Source: Nonomuraea helvata (GTDB lineage: Bacteria > Actinomycetota > Actinomycetes > Streptosporangiales > Streptosporangiaceae). Taken from it: a DNA stretch of 64,000 bases. The notes under the pieces are model-generated. The model saw nothing but the letters and a program-made list of their open reading frames with translations. It did no database searches and was not told the origin of the DNA. Shown one piece after another: positions 16,393 through 24,412 of this stretch (position 1 is its first letter; each line of letters opens with the position of its first letter). Both the position numbers and the translations under genes were made by a program. The stretch lies in assembly GCF_039535785.1 (NCBI RefSeq), contig NZ_BAAAXV010000012.1, positions 186,001-250,000 of the forward strand. Direction: 5' to 3'.

Positions 16393-16811
16393 TCCTTCCA
16401 CTGGTCGGCGAACCAGCGCAGCACGATGTTCCAGGAGTAGCCGCGCCGGATGCGCCCGGCCACGTCCGGGGGCAGGGTGTCCAGGCCGCGGTGCTCGAGC
16501 AGCACCTCGGTGCCGCCCTCGACCGGGCGGAACGTCACCTCGATCTCCATCCGGCCGGTGGGGTTGATGAGGTCGGCCCAGACGAGGCGGTGCGGCGGCT
16601 CCCAGGCGATGATCCTGCCGGTGTCGACGTGGCCGCCGTCGGACCACAGCTCGCGCAGGTAGCCGTCCTGGAAGCGGATGCCGGTCGCACGGGCGGGGTC
16701 GACCCAGCTGTGGCGGCCGCGCACGTACCAGCGGTCGATCTCGTCGGTGAAGATCCGGAACGCGGCCGCCGGGTCGACGGGCACGGTGACGCCGGCTCGG
16801 ACGGAGGTCAC
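16389..16811 (-). CDS. SRPBCC (AHSA1-like) domain protein
   Basis: 140 residues. It has the SRPBCC/AHSA1 pattern of VTVPVDPAAAFRIFTDEIDRWY at the N-terminus, W-rich strands, IIAWEPPHRLVWAD and a C-terminal helix. These helix-grip proteins bind hydrophobic ligands. It starts 4 bases inside the stop of the ArsR gene (ATGA), the common ArsR-SRPBCC pairing. Together they probably form a ligand-responsive unit. Confidence 0.82.
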   Translation of the reverse strand: MTSVRAGVTVPVDPAAAFRIFTDEIDRWYVRGRHSWVDPARATGIRFQDGYLRELWSDGGHVDTGRIIAWEPPHRLVWADLINPTGRMEIEVTFRPVEGGTEVLLEHRGLDTLPPDVAGRIRRGYSWNIVLRWFADQWKD

Positions 16812-17143
16812 CGGCCGCGCTCCACGTGGTCCTTGAACGAGCCGAGCTGCTCCGCCCAGAACGCCTGCACCTGGTCGAGCCAGGCCTGCAGCGCGGTGAA
16901 GGGCTCCTGGCGCAGCGTGTAGAGGCGCAGCCGGGCGTCGGCGCCGCCCGCCTCGGCGCGAACGAGACCGCCGGCCCGCAGCACGCGCAGGTGCCTGCTG
17001 AGGGCGGGGGCGCTCATCCGCACGGCCTGCGCCAGCTCACCCGCCGGTCGCGGCCCGTCGCGCAGCAGGTCGATGACCTTGCGCCGGGTGGGGTCGGCGA
17101 GCGCCGCCAGCGTGGCGTCCAGATCGTTAACGTTGGTGTTAAT
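16808..17143 (-). CDS. ArsR family regulator, probable ATT start
   Basis: 111 residues if read from ATT at 17143 (reads MNTNVNDLDATLAALADP). The winged helix has LADPTRRKVIDLL and VRMSAPALSRHLRVLRAGGLV. No metal-site cysteines are seen. The frame is closed by TAA shortly upstream and has no ATG, GTG or TTG before the conserved helix; CTG at 17122 is the only other near-cognate choice. GGAAGCAGG sits about 5 bases upstream of the ATT. The first ATG, at 17023, would cut off part of the DNA-binding domain. ATT is therefore likely but unproven. Confidence 0.75.
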   Translation of the reverse strand: MNTNVNDLDATLAALADPTRRKVIDLLRDGPRPAGELAQAVRMSAPALSRHLRVLRAGGLVRAEAGGADARLRLYTLRQEPFTALQAWLDQVQAFWAEQLGSFKDHVERGR

Positions 17144-17181
17144 TGTTGCCTGCTTCCGTTAGGGTGTTAATCCTTAACGAT
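17123..17181. promoter_or_regulatory. ArsR operator region between ArsR and VOC genes
   Basis: ATCGTTAAC (17123-17131) and TTAACGAT (17174-17181) form the outer arms of an inverted repeat. Internal GTTAAT and GTTAGGGTGTTAAT copies lie between. This AT-rich 59-base span separates the divergent ArsR/SRPBCC operon from the VOC gene and probably carries both promoters and the ArsR site. Confidence 0.5.
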
Positions 17182-17208
17182 AGCGACAACTATTGCGGAG
17201 GTGCATAC

Positions 17209-17550
17209 ATGAGTGCCGAGCTGGGGTACTACACGCTGTCCGTGGCGGACCTGGACCGGGCGGCCGCCTTCTACGGGGCGCTGTTCGGCTGGGAGTTCAA
17301 GCGGGAGCACGACACGTACCTGCACGTCACGAACACGGCCGTGCCGATGGGCTTCGTCTCCGACGGGCCCTCCTCGCAGCCGAACCTCTACTACCACGTC
17401 ACCGACCTCGACACGGCCGTCGAACGGGTGCGGGAGCTGGGCGGCAGCACCGGCGCGGTGTACGACAGCAAGTCGGGTCGCGGCTGCGCCTGCACCGACG
17501 ACCAGGGAACGCAGATCAGCATCTGGCAGCCCGTGCCGGGCTTCGGCTGA
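17209..17550 (+). CDS. VOC family protein
   Basis: 113 residues from ATG at 17209, with GGAGGTG upstream. A single vicinal-oxygen-chelate (glyoxalase/bleomycin-resistance) domain starts with YYTLSVADLDRAAAFYGALFGWEF and ends QGTQISIWQPV. Proteins of this fold bind metals and small molecules. It is divergent from ArsR-SRPBCC and may be their co-regulated target. Confidence 0.85.
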   Translation: MSAELGYYTLSVADLDRAAAFYGALFGWEFKREHDTYLHVTNTAVPMGFVSDGPSSQPNLYYHVTDLDTAVERVRELGGSTGAVYDSKSGRGCACTDDQGTQISIWQPVPGFG

Positions 17551-17621
17551 TTCTCCGTACGCCGGCCCATACCCCCGGCCCTCGGTGGCGTGCGCAGAAG
17601 CGGCCTGCCCGGGGGAGCGGG

Positions 17622-18500
17622 CTAGTCGGGGGCCTTGACGGTGGCGATGCCGAGGGTGCTGGTCATCGGCAGCAGCCCGGCCTCGAAGACCGCGCCCAGG
17701 AAAGGCCCGGCGAGCCGGGCCAGCCGCTCGGCGCGCTCCTCGCCCAGCAGCCGCCACGGCTCGGCGGCCAGCCCGTCGGTCATCCGCTCCACCTGGTCGC
17801 GCAGCTCCCGTCCCCGCTCGGTGGCCTGCCCGTCGAGGTCGACCAGGCCGCGCGCGGCCAGCCGTTCGCGGGCGGCGTCCCACTCCTGCTCGCTCCAGCC
17901 GCGCCCGGCGAAGTTGGCCGCCGGGGCGGCGCCGATCGCGGCGAACGACACCAGCGCCTCGCACCCGTCCAGCCCGGCGGCCAGCAGCGCCGCCAGATGG
18001 CCGTCGCCGCGATGCTCGCGCAGCACGGTGGCAGCCTGCCAGAGCACCAGGTGCGGCTCGTCGGGCCAGGGCAGGTCGAGGTTGGCCGCGGCGAGCGGCC
18101 GCCCGGCCACCGCCACGCTCTCGGCGGCCCGCCTGGCCAGCTCCGCCGCCTCCGCCACGTCCGGTCCGGCCACCTTGTCGCCCAGCAGGTGGCGGTAGGT
18201 CCTGTCGACCGCGGTCAGCCGCGCCTGCAGCACCCGCTCAGGGGTGGCGACCTCCCAGGCGGCGGGCACGTGCTCGCCGATCATGCGCGGGCTGAAGCTG
18301 TAGTACGTGGCCGTGGCCAGCCGGCTGCCCGCCCGCCCGAGCGGCGCCGTGCGGTAGGCGAAGTAGCTCGGCCAGCGGGACTCCACGTCGTAGCCGAGCG
18401 TGGCCGCCTCCTCGAACGCCTGAGGCGAGAAGTACAGCACCGCGTGGATCGGCTCAAGCTGGTGCCACATGCGGCGGGCGAGCCCGGACAATGCGCTCAC
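17622..18500 (-). CDS. SCO6745 family protein
   Basis: 292 residues matching the SCO6745 family: MWHQLEPIHAVLYFSPQAFEE at the start, YFAYRTAPLG, and a C-terminal half with a winged-helix-like stretch (ERLAARGLVDLDGQATERGRELR). The function is unknown; no catalytic residues are assignable. It is divergent from the CGNR zinc-finger gene with only 27 bases between, and an 8-bp inverted repeat spans this junction. Confidence 0.8.
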   Translation of the reverse strand: MSALSGLARRMWHQLEPIHAVLYFSPQAFEEAATLGYDVESRWPSYFAYRTAPLGRAGSRLATATYYSFSPRMIGEHVPAAWEVATPERVLQARLTAVDRTYRHLLGDKVAGPDVAEAAELARRAAESVAVAGRPLAAANLDLPWPDEPHLVLWQAATVLREHRGDGHLAALLAAGLDGCEALVSFAAIGAAPAANFAGRGWSEQEWDAARERLAARGLVDLDGQATERGRELRDQVERMTDGLAAEPWRLLGEERAERLARLAGPFLGAVFEAGLLPMTSTLGIATVKAPD

Positions 18501-18511
18501 GACAATCCCTC

Positions 18512-18581
18512 ACTGTCTAGATAAACTATGCCAGTGACGATAGAGGCTTGGCGCATCACTGGTCAATCGCAAATAGACAGT
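18512..18581. promoter_or_regulatory. Spaced 8-bp inverted repeat at SCO6745/CGNR junction
   Basis: ACTGTCTA (18512-18519) and TAGACAGT (18574-18581) are perfect reverse complements 54 bases apart. The right arm lies within the predicted CGNR coding start, so either the site extends into the gene or the true CGNR start is further downstream (for example a GTG near 18597). Confidence 0.35.
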
Positions 18582-19103
18582 TATGTCGGCAGGTGGGTGG
18601 AGCTGGCCGTCCTGCTGGTCAACGAGCTGTCGGTCGCCTGGGCCCATGGCCGTCCCGTGGAGCCGCCCGCGGACCCGAGGGCGGCGCTGGAGGAGGCGTT
18701 CACCCGCCAGGGCCGGCCTCCCAGCCGCGCGCTGACCGGCGCGGACACCGACCGGCTCGCCCACGTGGCCGCCGACCTGCACGCGGCGTTCGCGGGTGAC
18801 GTCGCCACGCTCAACGAGACGCTGGTACGTCACGGCGCCGTGCCCAACCTGCACGGCGACCCGTCCGTCCTGGCCTTCCACGCGCCCGGGGCGGACCTGG
18901 TGGACGCCTGGGCCGCCGACGCCGCCACGGCCCTGGCCATGGTGATCGGCGTCGGCCAGGGCCGGCGGCTGCGCAGCTGCGAGGCGGAGGGCTGCGAGCT
19001 GGTCTTCATGGACGTCACCAGGAACGCCTCGCGCCGGTTCTGCGGCCTGTCCTGCCAGAACCGCGCCAAGGCCAGCGCCTACCGCGCCCGCCGCCGCGCC
19101 TGA
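18528..19103 (+). CDS. CGNR zinc finger protein
   Basis: 191 residues. The N-terminal ABATE-like region (VELAVLLVNELSVAW) and the C-terminal CGNR zinc finger (CEAEGCELVFMDVT, then RRFCGLSCQNRAKASAYR) are both visible. Such proteins are probable DNA-binding regulators that use the four-cysteine finger. It is divergent from the SCO6745-type gene, its likely target. The start is uncertain because the first 25 residues are not typical of the family. Confidence 0.82.
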   Translation: MPVTIEAWRITGQSQIDSYVGRWVELAVLLVNELSVAWAHGRPVEPPADPRAALEEAFTRQGRPPSRALTGADTDRLAHVAADLHAAFAGDVATLNETLVRHGAVPNLHGDPSVLAFHAPGADLVDAWAADAATALAMVIGVGQGRRLRSCEAEGCELVFMDVTRNASRRFCGLSCQNRAKASAYRARRRA

Positions 19104-19148
19104 GCGGCCTCGTGGTTTCTGTCGGTGGCGTCGGCCAGGATGTGCGCC

Positions 19149-19619
19149 ATGGCTTCATGGCAGGAGTTCGAGGAGCAGGCGCCGGAGCTGGCCGGCGCGG
19201 CGCGGCGCGTGATGGGCACGTGCAAGCACCGGGTGCTGGCGACGTTGCGCAAGGACGGCTCACCCCGGGTCAGCGGCATCGAGACCACGTTCAGGGACGG
19301 CGAGCTGTGGACGGGGTCGATGCCCCGGGCGGTCAAGGTCCACGACCTGCGGCGGGATCCGCGCATGGCGGTCCACGTCGCCTCTCCTGAGCCTGGGGAG
19401 GGTGACCCGTCGACGTGGGAGGGCGACGTGAAGCTGGCCGGACGGGCCGTGGAGGTCGCCGACGAGGCGGTGCGGGAGCCGTTCCAGCAGCCCAGCCCGG
19501 ACTCACACCTGTTCCGGATCGAGCTGACGGAGGTGGTGTGGACGAGAGTCGAGGGCGACGAGATCGTCATGACCGTCTGGCACGAGGGCGCAGGAGTGCG
19601 GGAGATCCGCCGCAAGTAA
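19149..19619 (+). CDS. Pyridoxamine 5'-phosphate oxidase family protein
   Basis: 156 residues from ATG at 19149. The split-barrel flavin fold shows HRVLATLRKDGSPRVSGIETTF, LWTGSMPRAVKVHDLRRDPRMAVHV and LFRIELTEVVWTRV. The family binds FMN, F420 or heme; cofactor and substrate cannot be fixed by eye. The stop TAA is immediately followed by a copy of the short repeat at 19619-19641, between this gene and the convergent SDR gene. Confidence 0.82.
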   Translation: MASWQEFEEQAPELAGAARRVMGTCKHRVLATLRKDGSPRVSGIETTFRDGELWTGSMPRAVKVHDLRRDPRMAVHVASPEPGEGDPSTWEGDVKLAGRAVEVADEAVREPFQQPSPDSHLFRIELTEVVWTRVEGDEIVMTVWHEGAGVREIRRK

Positions 19620-19641
19620 TCTACAAAGTAAAGGCGCCCGG
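19619..19641. repeat. Convergent-junction repeat, copy 1
   Basis: ATCTACAAAGTAAAGG followed by CGCCCGG. Near-identical copies lie at 24298-24320 and 31698-31720. All three sit at the 3' end of a plus-strand gene that faces a minus-strand gene. Confidence 0.7.
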
Positions 19642-19661
19642 CTCAGGCGCTCCAAAGCTCG

Positions 19662-20423
19662 TCAATGGACGGAGAAGCCGCCGTCCACGAAGAGCATCTG
19701 GCCGGTGACGAAGGCGGAGGCGTCGCCGGCCAGGAACACCGCCGCGCCCGCGAAGTCCTCGGGCACGCCGTTGCGTCTGACCATGTGGCGGGCGGCGAGC
19801 GCTTCGACGCGGCCGGGGATGGCCTGGGCGGGCGCGGTGAGCGGGGTCAGGACGAAGCCGGGGATGATCGTGTTGACGCACACGCCGTCGGCCGACCAGG
19901 CCTCGGCCTGGGAGCGGGTCAGGCCGGCGATGGCGGCCTTGGCGGCGCCGTACGCGCCGCTGTCGCCGAAGGCGCTGATGGACTGCTGGGAGCCGAGGTT
20001 GATGATGCGGCCCCAGCCTCGGGCGGCCATGCGCGGGCCGAAGTGCTGGCCAAGGAGGTAGGGGGCGGTGAGGTTGACGGCGATGGTGCGCTCGTAGTCC
20101 TCGACGGTGAGCTCGGCCATGGGCTTGCGGATGTTGTTGCCGGCGTCGTTGACGAGGATGTCGATGTCGCCGGCCGCGGCGCACACGCGCCGGATGTCGT
20201 CGCGGCCGGCGAGGTCGGCGCTGATCCACGAGGCGGTGACGCCGTGCTCGCGCAGCCGGGTGACGGCCTTGTCGAGCTCGGCCTGCCTTCGGGCCACCAC
20301 CACGACCTCGGCCCCGGCCCTGCCGATCGCCTCGGCGATGGCGTACCCGATGCCGGAGCTGCCGCCGGTCACGAGGGCGCGCCGGCCGTCGAGGGAGAAC
20401 AGCTCTCGCAGATAGTCAGACAT
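19662..20423 (-). CDS. SDR family oxidoreductase
   Basis: 253 residues from ATG at 20423 (MSDYLRELFSLDGRRALVTGG). A classical SDR: cofactor motif TGGSSGIGYA, NDAGNN, catalytic Ser in INLGSQQS, and YGAAKAAIAGL giving the YxxxK pair. It resembles gluconate 5-dehydrogenase/2-deoxygluconate dehydrogenase-like enzymes that oxidise or reduce sugar acids with NAD(P). The substrate is inferred only from overall similarity. A longer start at 20441 exists. Confidence 0.88.
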   Translation of the reverse strand: MSDYLRELFSLDGRRALVTGGSSGIGYAIAEAIGRAGAEVVVVARRQAELDKAVTRLREHGVTASWISADLAGRDDIRRVCAAAGDIDILVNDAGNNIRKPMAELTVEDYERTIAVNLTAPYLLGQHFGPRMAARGWGRIINLGSQQSISAFGDSGAYGAAKAAIAGLTRSQAEAWSADGVCVNTIIPGFVLTPLTAPAQAIPGRVEALAARHMVRRNGVPEDFAGAAVFLAGDASAFVTGQMLFVDGGFSVH

Positions 20424-20469
20424 GGTCGGACAAGCTAGCACCCCCTGCTTAGGAGGCCCGCGCGGGTCC

Positions 20470-21024
20470 TCACCGGGCGCCGACCAGGCTCTCGAAACAG
20501 GGGCGAAGGAGGGCGAGGAGGTCGTCGGCGGGCGCGTCGGCCAGGGAGCCGAGTTTGAGCAGGTAGCGATCGACGACCACGCCCATCATGATCGCGCCGA
20601 TCAGCCCCGCGCGCAGGTCGGCGTCGCCGGCCGGGATGGCCGCCTCGATCCGCTCCAGCCACTCGCTCGCCGCCTCGCGGAGCCCGTCGGCCGCTTCGGT
20701 GTGCGTGAGCATCGAGCGCAGCAGCACCAGGGATGCCACGGGCTCCCCCTCCAGGCGCTCGCGCAGCACGGCGAGCAGGGCCTCGGCCGGGTCGCCAGGG
20801 GGCAGCTCGTGGGGTGAGAGGTGGGCCGCGCGGGCGAACAGTTCCTCTTTCGACCCGAAGTAATGCATCACCAGGCCCGCGTTGACCCCGGCCGCGGTGG
20901 CGACCGCGCGGATCGTCGTGCGCTCGTAGCCCAGCCCGGCGAAGGTCTCGCGGGCTGCGGTCAGGATCCGGGCTTCGGTGTCGCGGCGTTGCTGCGCGCG
21001 GGTGCGGCGGGGCGGCTCGGTCAT
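20470..21024 (-). CDS. TetR family transcriptional regulator
   Basis: 184 residues from ATG at 21024 (MTEPPRRTRAQQRRDTEARIL). The TetR HTH shows TFAGLGYERTTIRAVATAAGVNAGLVMHYFGSKEEL. The C-terminal ligand domain is of the TetR_C_17-like type. It is divergent from the SnoaL-type gene, with TTGAACG and ACTTTCGTTG repeats between them, so it probably represses that gene and itself. Confidence 0.88.
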   Translation of the reverse strand: MTEPPRRTRAQQRRDTEARILTAARETFAGLGYERTTIRAVATAAGVNAGLVMHYFGSKEELFARAAHLSPHELPPGDPAEALLAVLRERLEGEPVASLVLLRSMLTHTEAADGLREAASEWLERIEAAIPAGDADLRAGLIGAIMMGVVVDRYLLKLGSLADAPADDLLALLRPCFESLVGAR

Positions 21025-21056
21025 CGTTTCATTGTACGAACGTTGAACGAGCCCGG

Positions 21057-21101
21057 ACTTTCGTTGTACGGTCATTCAATGAACATGCGTTCAACGAAAG
21101 T
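21057..21101. promoter_or_regulatory. TetR-type operator between TetR and SnoaL genes
   Basis: ACTTTCGTTG (21057-21066) and CAACGAAAGT (21092-21101) are perfect 10-bp inverted arms. Related half-sites GTTGAACG and GTTCAACG lie nearby. The right arm falls within the first codons of the SnoaL gene (ATG 21079), so binding would block its initiation region. Confidence 0.5.
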
Positions 21102-21480
21102 CGTGGAAGAAATCATGCGGGCCGGCCTCGCGGGCGATCACGAGCGCTTCCTGGAGCTCATGGCCCCCGACGGGATGATCGAATGGCCGTACCGCCCTGA
21201 CGGCGTCCCGGGAGAGCTGCGCGGCAGGCAGGCCATCGGGGCGTTCCTGGCCGCCAACAGGCACCTGATCACGTTCCACGACTACACCGACGTGGAGATG
21301 CACGAGACTCTCGACCCGGAGGTGGTCATCGTCGAGTACGTGGCGCACGGCACGGTCACCGCCACCGGGGAGCCGTTCGAGCAGCGGCCGCTGGCCGTCT
21401 TCCGGGTGCGGGAGGGGCAGGTCGTGACCTATCGCGACTACATCAACCCGCTGCCCCTCATGAAGGTCCTCCACCCGTAG
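21079..21480 (+). CDS. SnoaL-like/NTF2-fold protein
   Basis: 133 residues from ATG at 21079. An NTF2-like fold of the SnoaL group: helix EEIMRAGLAGDHERFLELMAPDGMIEWPY, a strand with VIVEYVAHGTVTATGEPFEQRPLAVFRVREGQV, and a YRDYINPLPLMK C-terminus. Members include ketosteroid isomerase-like enzymes and ligand-binding proteins; no catalytic Asp/His can be assigned with certainty. It is the likely target of the divergent TetR. Confidence 0.8.
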   Translation: MNMRSTKVVEEIMRAGLAGDHERFLELMAPDGMIEWPYRPDGVPGELRGRQAIGAFLAANRHLITFHDYTDVEMHETLDPEVVIVEYVAHGTVTATGEPFEQRPLAVFRVREGQVVTYRDYINPLPLMKVLHP

Positions 21481-21504
21481 GCGGCGGGACGGTCCGGTAT
21501 GCCG

Positions 21505-21852
21505 TCATCCCGTCCTTCGTAGCCAGAGCGTGTGCGCGGCCCAGGCCGCCGCGGCGCCCACCGCGTACCAGAAGAGGTCGGGCGGGTTGAACGTGCTGCC
21601 CAGCAGTGGCCGCAGCACGGCCGGGATCTCCCCGAGCTGGGCGAACTCGATCACCCAGCTCGCCCCGGCCGAAAGCGCCGCCGCCACCCAGGGCCTGATC
21701 CTGGGGAGGATCAGCACCACGAGCATGTAGATCAACACGGTGTAGAGGGCATCGCCCGCGTATTTCGGCACAGGTCCGTCGAACAACGCGCGCACTCCCA
21801 CACCGGCTGCGACGGTCAGGACGGCTACGCAGAAAAGGGGCAGGCGGGGCAC
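21505..21852 (-). CDS. DUF2809 membrane protein
   Basis: 115 residues with four hydrophobic segments. It shows the DUF2809 pattern, with KYAGDALYTVLIY, ASWVIEFAQL and STFNPPDLFWYAVGA. The function is unknown. It is convergent with the SnoaL gene (24-base gap) and divergent from the helicase gene. Confidence 0.8.
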   Translation of the reverse strand: MPRLPLFCVAVLTVAAGVGVRALFDGPVPKYAGDALYTVLIYMLVVLILPRIRPWVAAALSAGASWVIEFAQLGEIPAVLRPLLGSTFNPPDLFWYAVGAAAAWAAHTLWLRRTG

Positions 21853-22024
21853 CGGATCACGTTACTGCCTGAGCGATGAAGGACGCGCCGGAGAAGTGGG
21901 GGCATGCCGGGCAAACGGTCGCTGACCTGATCGTTTGCGCACGCCCTCGCGCGGGGTTAAGCTCGAATGCTCCATTTCAAAAAGCAGAGCTCCACACCCC
22001 TTCCGGTTAGGAGTATACCACCGA

Positions 22025-24310
22025 ATGGCTAATCGTCAAGATAGTCTCGCGGAAGCCCTTGACAGCGAACAGCGCACTGTGGCGTGGCTGTACGGCAGGC
22101 TCGACGTCGCCAGGGAGCGGGCGCAGGCGGCGCTGCGTGAGGTGTACGGCAGGGCCGGCGGCACCCGCCAGGCGATGGTCGAGCGCGAGGCGATGGCCTC
22201 CGAGCACGCCAGGAGGCTGGCCCAGCTGAACGCGGTCGAGCGCGGCCTGTGCTTCGGCCGCATCGACGACGCCTCGGGCGCCGGCACGTACGTCGGCAGG
22301 ATCGGGCTGCGCGACGAGAGCCACGAGTCGGTCCTGATCGACTGGCGGGCCCCTGCGGCGCGGCCGTTCTACGTGGCCACGGCCACCGACCCGGGTGGCC
22401 TGGTGCGCCGCAGGCACCTGCATCTGAAGGACCGCATGGTGGTCGGCATCGACGACGAGGTGTTCGACCTGGAGCGGATGAGCGACGGCGACCGGCGCTC
22501 GCTCGTGGGCGAGGCGGCGCTGCTCGCGGCGCTGCGGCGTAGCAGGACGGGCCGGATGGGCGACGTGGTGGCCACCATCCAGACCGAGCAGGACCGGGTC
22601 ATCCGCTCCTCGCTGCAGGGGGCGCTGGTGGTGCAGGGCGGGCCGGGCACCGGCAAGACGGTGGCGGCGCTGCACCGGGCGGCGTACCTGCTCTACACCC
22701 ACCGCGACACGCTCGAGCGGCGCGGCGTGCTGGTGGTGGGGCCCAACCCGATGTTCCTGCGCTACATCAGCCAGGTGCTGCCGGCGCTGGGGGAGACGCA
22801 GGTGGTGATGACCACGGTCGAGGAGATGTTCCCGGGGGTGCGGGTGAGCGCTGCCGACACGCCGGCGGCGGCGATGGTCAAGGGCGACGTGCGGATGGCG
22901 GAAGTGGTCGCCCGCGCCCTGGAGCTGCGTCAGGGAGTGCCCCAGGGCGACCTCGTGGTCGAGCTGGACGGGCTGAGCCTGCGGGTGCCCCGCGAGAGGT
23001 GCCTGCGGCTGCGCGAGCGGGCGCAGGCGGTGCGCCTGCCGCACAACATGGCACGCAAGCTGTACGTCACCGAGCTGCTCAAGGAGCTGGCCAAGGCCGA
23101 GGCCCGGGCCCTGGAGGAGTCGCTGCACATCGAGGAGCTGGTCATCGAGGACGAGCCGGAGCTGTCGCAGCCGCTCGACCTGGAGGGCGACCTGGACGAG
23201 CTGGATCTGGAGCTGGCCTCGCAGCGGCTGTGGGGCGAGCCGGTCGTACGGCGGGCCGTGGACGAGCTGTGGCCGGAGCTGACGCCGCAGCGGCTGATCT
23301 CCGAGCTGCTGTCGTCGTTCGACACGCTGTGGGCCGTGGCGCCCTCGGGCCTGGAGTGGCACGAACTGCTGCGTTCGCCGGAGGCCGGGTGGACGGTCGG
23401 TGACGTGCCGCTGCTGGACGAGGCGGCCGAGTTGCTGGGCGAGGACGACTCCGCCCGCCGGGTGGCGGCCAGGCGGGCCTCGCGGGAGCAGGCCGAGCAG
23501 GAGCTGTACGCGCGGGAGGTCCTCCAGACGACCGGCGTGCTGGAGGAGGGCGTCTTCGATCGCGCCGACGTGCTGGCCGAGCGGCACGCCGACGACGGGC
23601 CGGCCCTGACGACGGCCGACCGGGCGGCGGCGGACCGGACGTGGGCGTACGGTCATGTGATCGTGGACGAGGCGCAGGAGCTGTCGCCGATGGCCTGGCG
23701 GATGATCATGCGGCGGGTGCCGGCGAAGTCGCTGACCGTGGTGGGCGACCTGGCGCAGACCGGGTCGGCGGCGGGCGCGCGCTCGTGGGGGGAGGTGCTG
23801 GACCCGTTCCTGGCGGGGCGCTGGCGCGTGGAGCGGCTGCTGGTCAACTACCGCACGCCGGTGGAGATCATGGCGGTGGCGGCGGACGTGTTGCGGGCGT
23901 TCGCGCCGGACCAGGATCCGCCGGAGTCGGTACGCGAGGGCGGCGCGCCGCCGCGCGCGGTGCGCATGCCGCTGTCGGGGCTGCCGGGCCTGGTGGCGGA
24001 GGAGCTGGCCTTGATCGGCGAGGGCCGGGTGGGCGTCGTTTCCTCCGACGCCCGCCACGCGGCGGTGTCCGCGCTCTTCCCCGACGGGGACCTGGACGCG
24101 CCCGTGGTGGCGCTGACGGTGGGGCAGGCCAAGGGGCTGGAGTTCGACGCGGTCGTGGTGGTGGATCCGGCGGGCATCCTGGGGCAGTCGCCGATGGGAG
24201 GCCAGGATCTGTACGTGGCGGTGACGCGGGCGACGCGGCGGCTGACGGTGGTGCACGAGGGGGACTTGCCGGAGGTGCTGTCCCGGCTGGCTACGGAATC
24301 TACAACGTAA
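22025..24310 (+). CDS. HelD-type RNA polymerase-recycling ATPase/helicase
   Basis: 761 residues from ATG at 22025, with AGGAG upstream. Superfamily 1 (UvrD/HelD) organisation: N-terminal coiled coil, Walker A GGPGTGKT at 205-212, Walker B VIVDEAQEL, and motifs with GDLAQTGS, LLVNYRTP, AKGLEFDAVVVVDP and LYVAVTRATRRL. Its size and long N-terminal helices fit HelD, which strips RNA polymerase from stalled complexes. Some actinobacterial homologues (HelR) protect against rifamycins. I did not find a convincing rifamycin-associated element upstream, but an inverted repeat GCAAACG/CGTTTGC lies at 21911-21938. The stop codon lies inside a repeat copy. Confidence 0.85.
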   Translation: MANRQDSLAEALDSEQRTVAWLYGRLDVARERAQAALREVYGRAGGTRQAMVEREAMASEHARRLAQLNAVERGLCFGRIDDASGAGTYVGRIGLRDESHESVLIDWRAPAARPFYVATATDPGGLVRRRHLHLKDRMVVGIDDEVFDLERMSDGDRRSLVGEAALLAALRRSRTGRMGDVVATIQTEQDRVIRSSLQGALVVQGGPGTGKTVAALHRAAYLLYTHRDTLERRGVLVVGPNPMFLRYISQVLPALGETQVVMTTVEEMFPGVRVSAADTPAAAMVKGDVRMAEVVARALELRQGVPQGDLVVELDGLSLRVPRERCLRLRERAQAVRLPHNMARKLYVTELLKELAKAEARALEESLHIEELVIEDEPELSQPLDLEGDLDELDLELASQRLWGEPVVRRAVDELWPELTPQRLISELLSSFDTLWAVAPSGLEWHELLRSPEAGWTVGDVPLLDEAAELLGEDDSARRVAARRASREQAEQELYAREVLQTTGVLEEGVFDRADVLAERHADDGPALTTADRAAADRTWAYGHVIVDEAQELSPMAWRMIMRRVPAKSLTVVGDLAQTGSAAGARSWGEVLDPFLAGRWRVERLLVNYRTPVEIMAVAADVLRAFAPDQDPPESVREGGAPPRAVRMPLSGLPGLVAEELALIGEGRVGVVSSDARHAAVSALFPDGDLDAPVVALTVGQAKGLEFDAVVVVDPAGILGQSPMGGQDLYVAVTRATRRLTVVHEGDLPEVLSRLATESTT

Positions 24311-24320
24311 AGGCGCCCGG
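24298..24320. repeat. Convergent-junction repeat, copy 2
   Basis: ATCTACAACGTAAAGG followed by CGCCCGG. It differs from copy 1 by one base (AC for AA before GTAAAGG). It supplies the helD stop codon (ACG TAA). An A-rich run (ATCAAAAAACC) follows. Confidence 0.7.
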
Positions 24321-24371
24321 TTTGGTTCAACCCTACACACATCAAAAAACCACAACAACAGCGAGGTGACA

Positions 24372-24401
24372 GGCCCGGCGTCATGCGCATGACGCCGGGC
24401 C
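24372..24401. terminator. Perfect 30-base palindrome between helD and MarR genes
   Basis: Arms of 15 bp, GGCCCGGCGTCATGC (24372-24386) and GCATGACGCCGGGCC (24387-24401), with no loop bases between. It lies 11 bases before the end of the convergent MarR gene. A bidirectional terminator is the simplest reading. Confidence 0.7.
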
Positions 24402-24412
24402 GACCGAGGGTG

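Noticed and set aside
21935..22024. N-terminal extension of the HelD protein
   Set aside because: The added 30 residues do not resemble the family, and a clear AGGAG precedes the internal ATG at 22025.
21853..22024. Rifamycin-associated element upstream of helD
   Set aside because: I looked for a GGGGCTT...AAGCCCC-type palindrome and found none; only GCAAACG/CGTTTGC is present.
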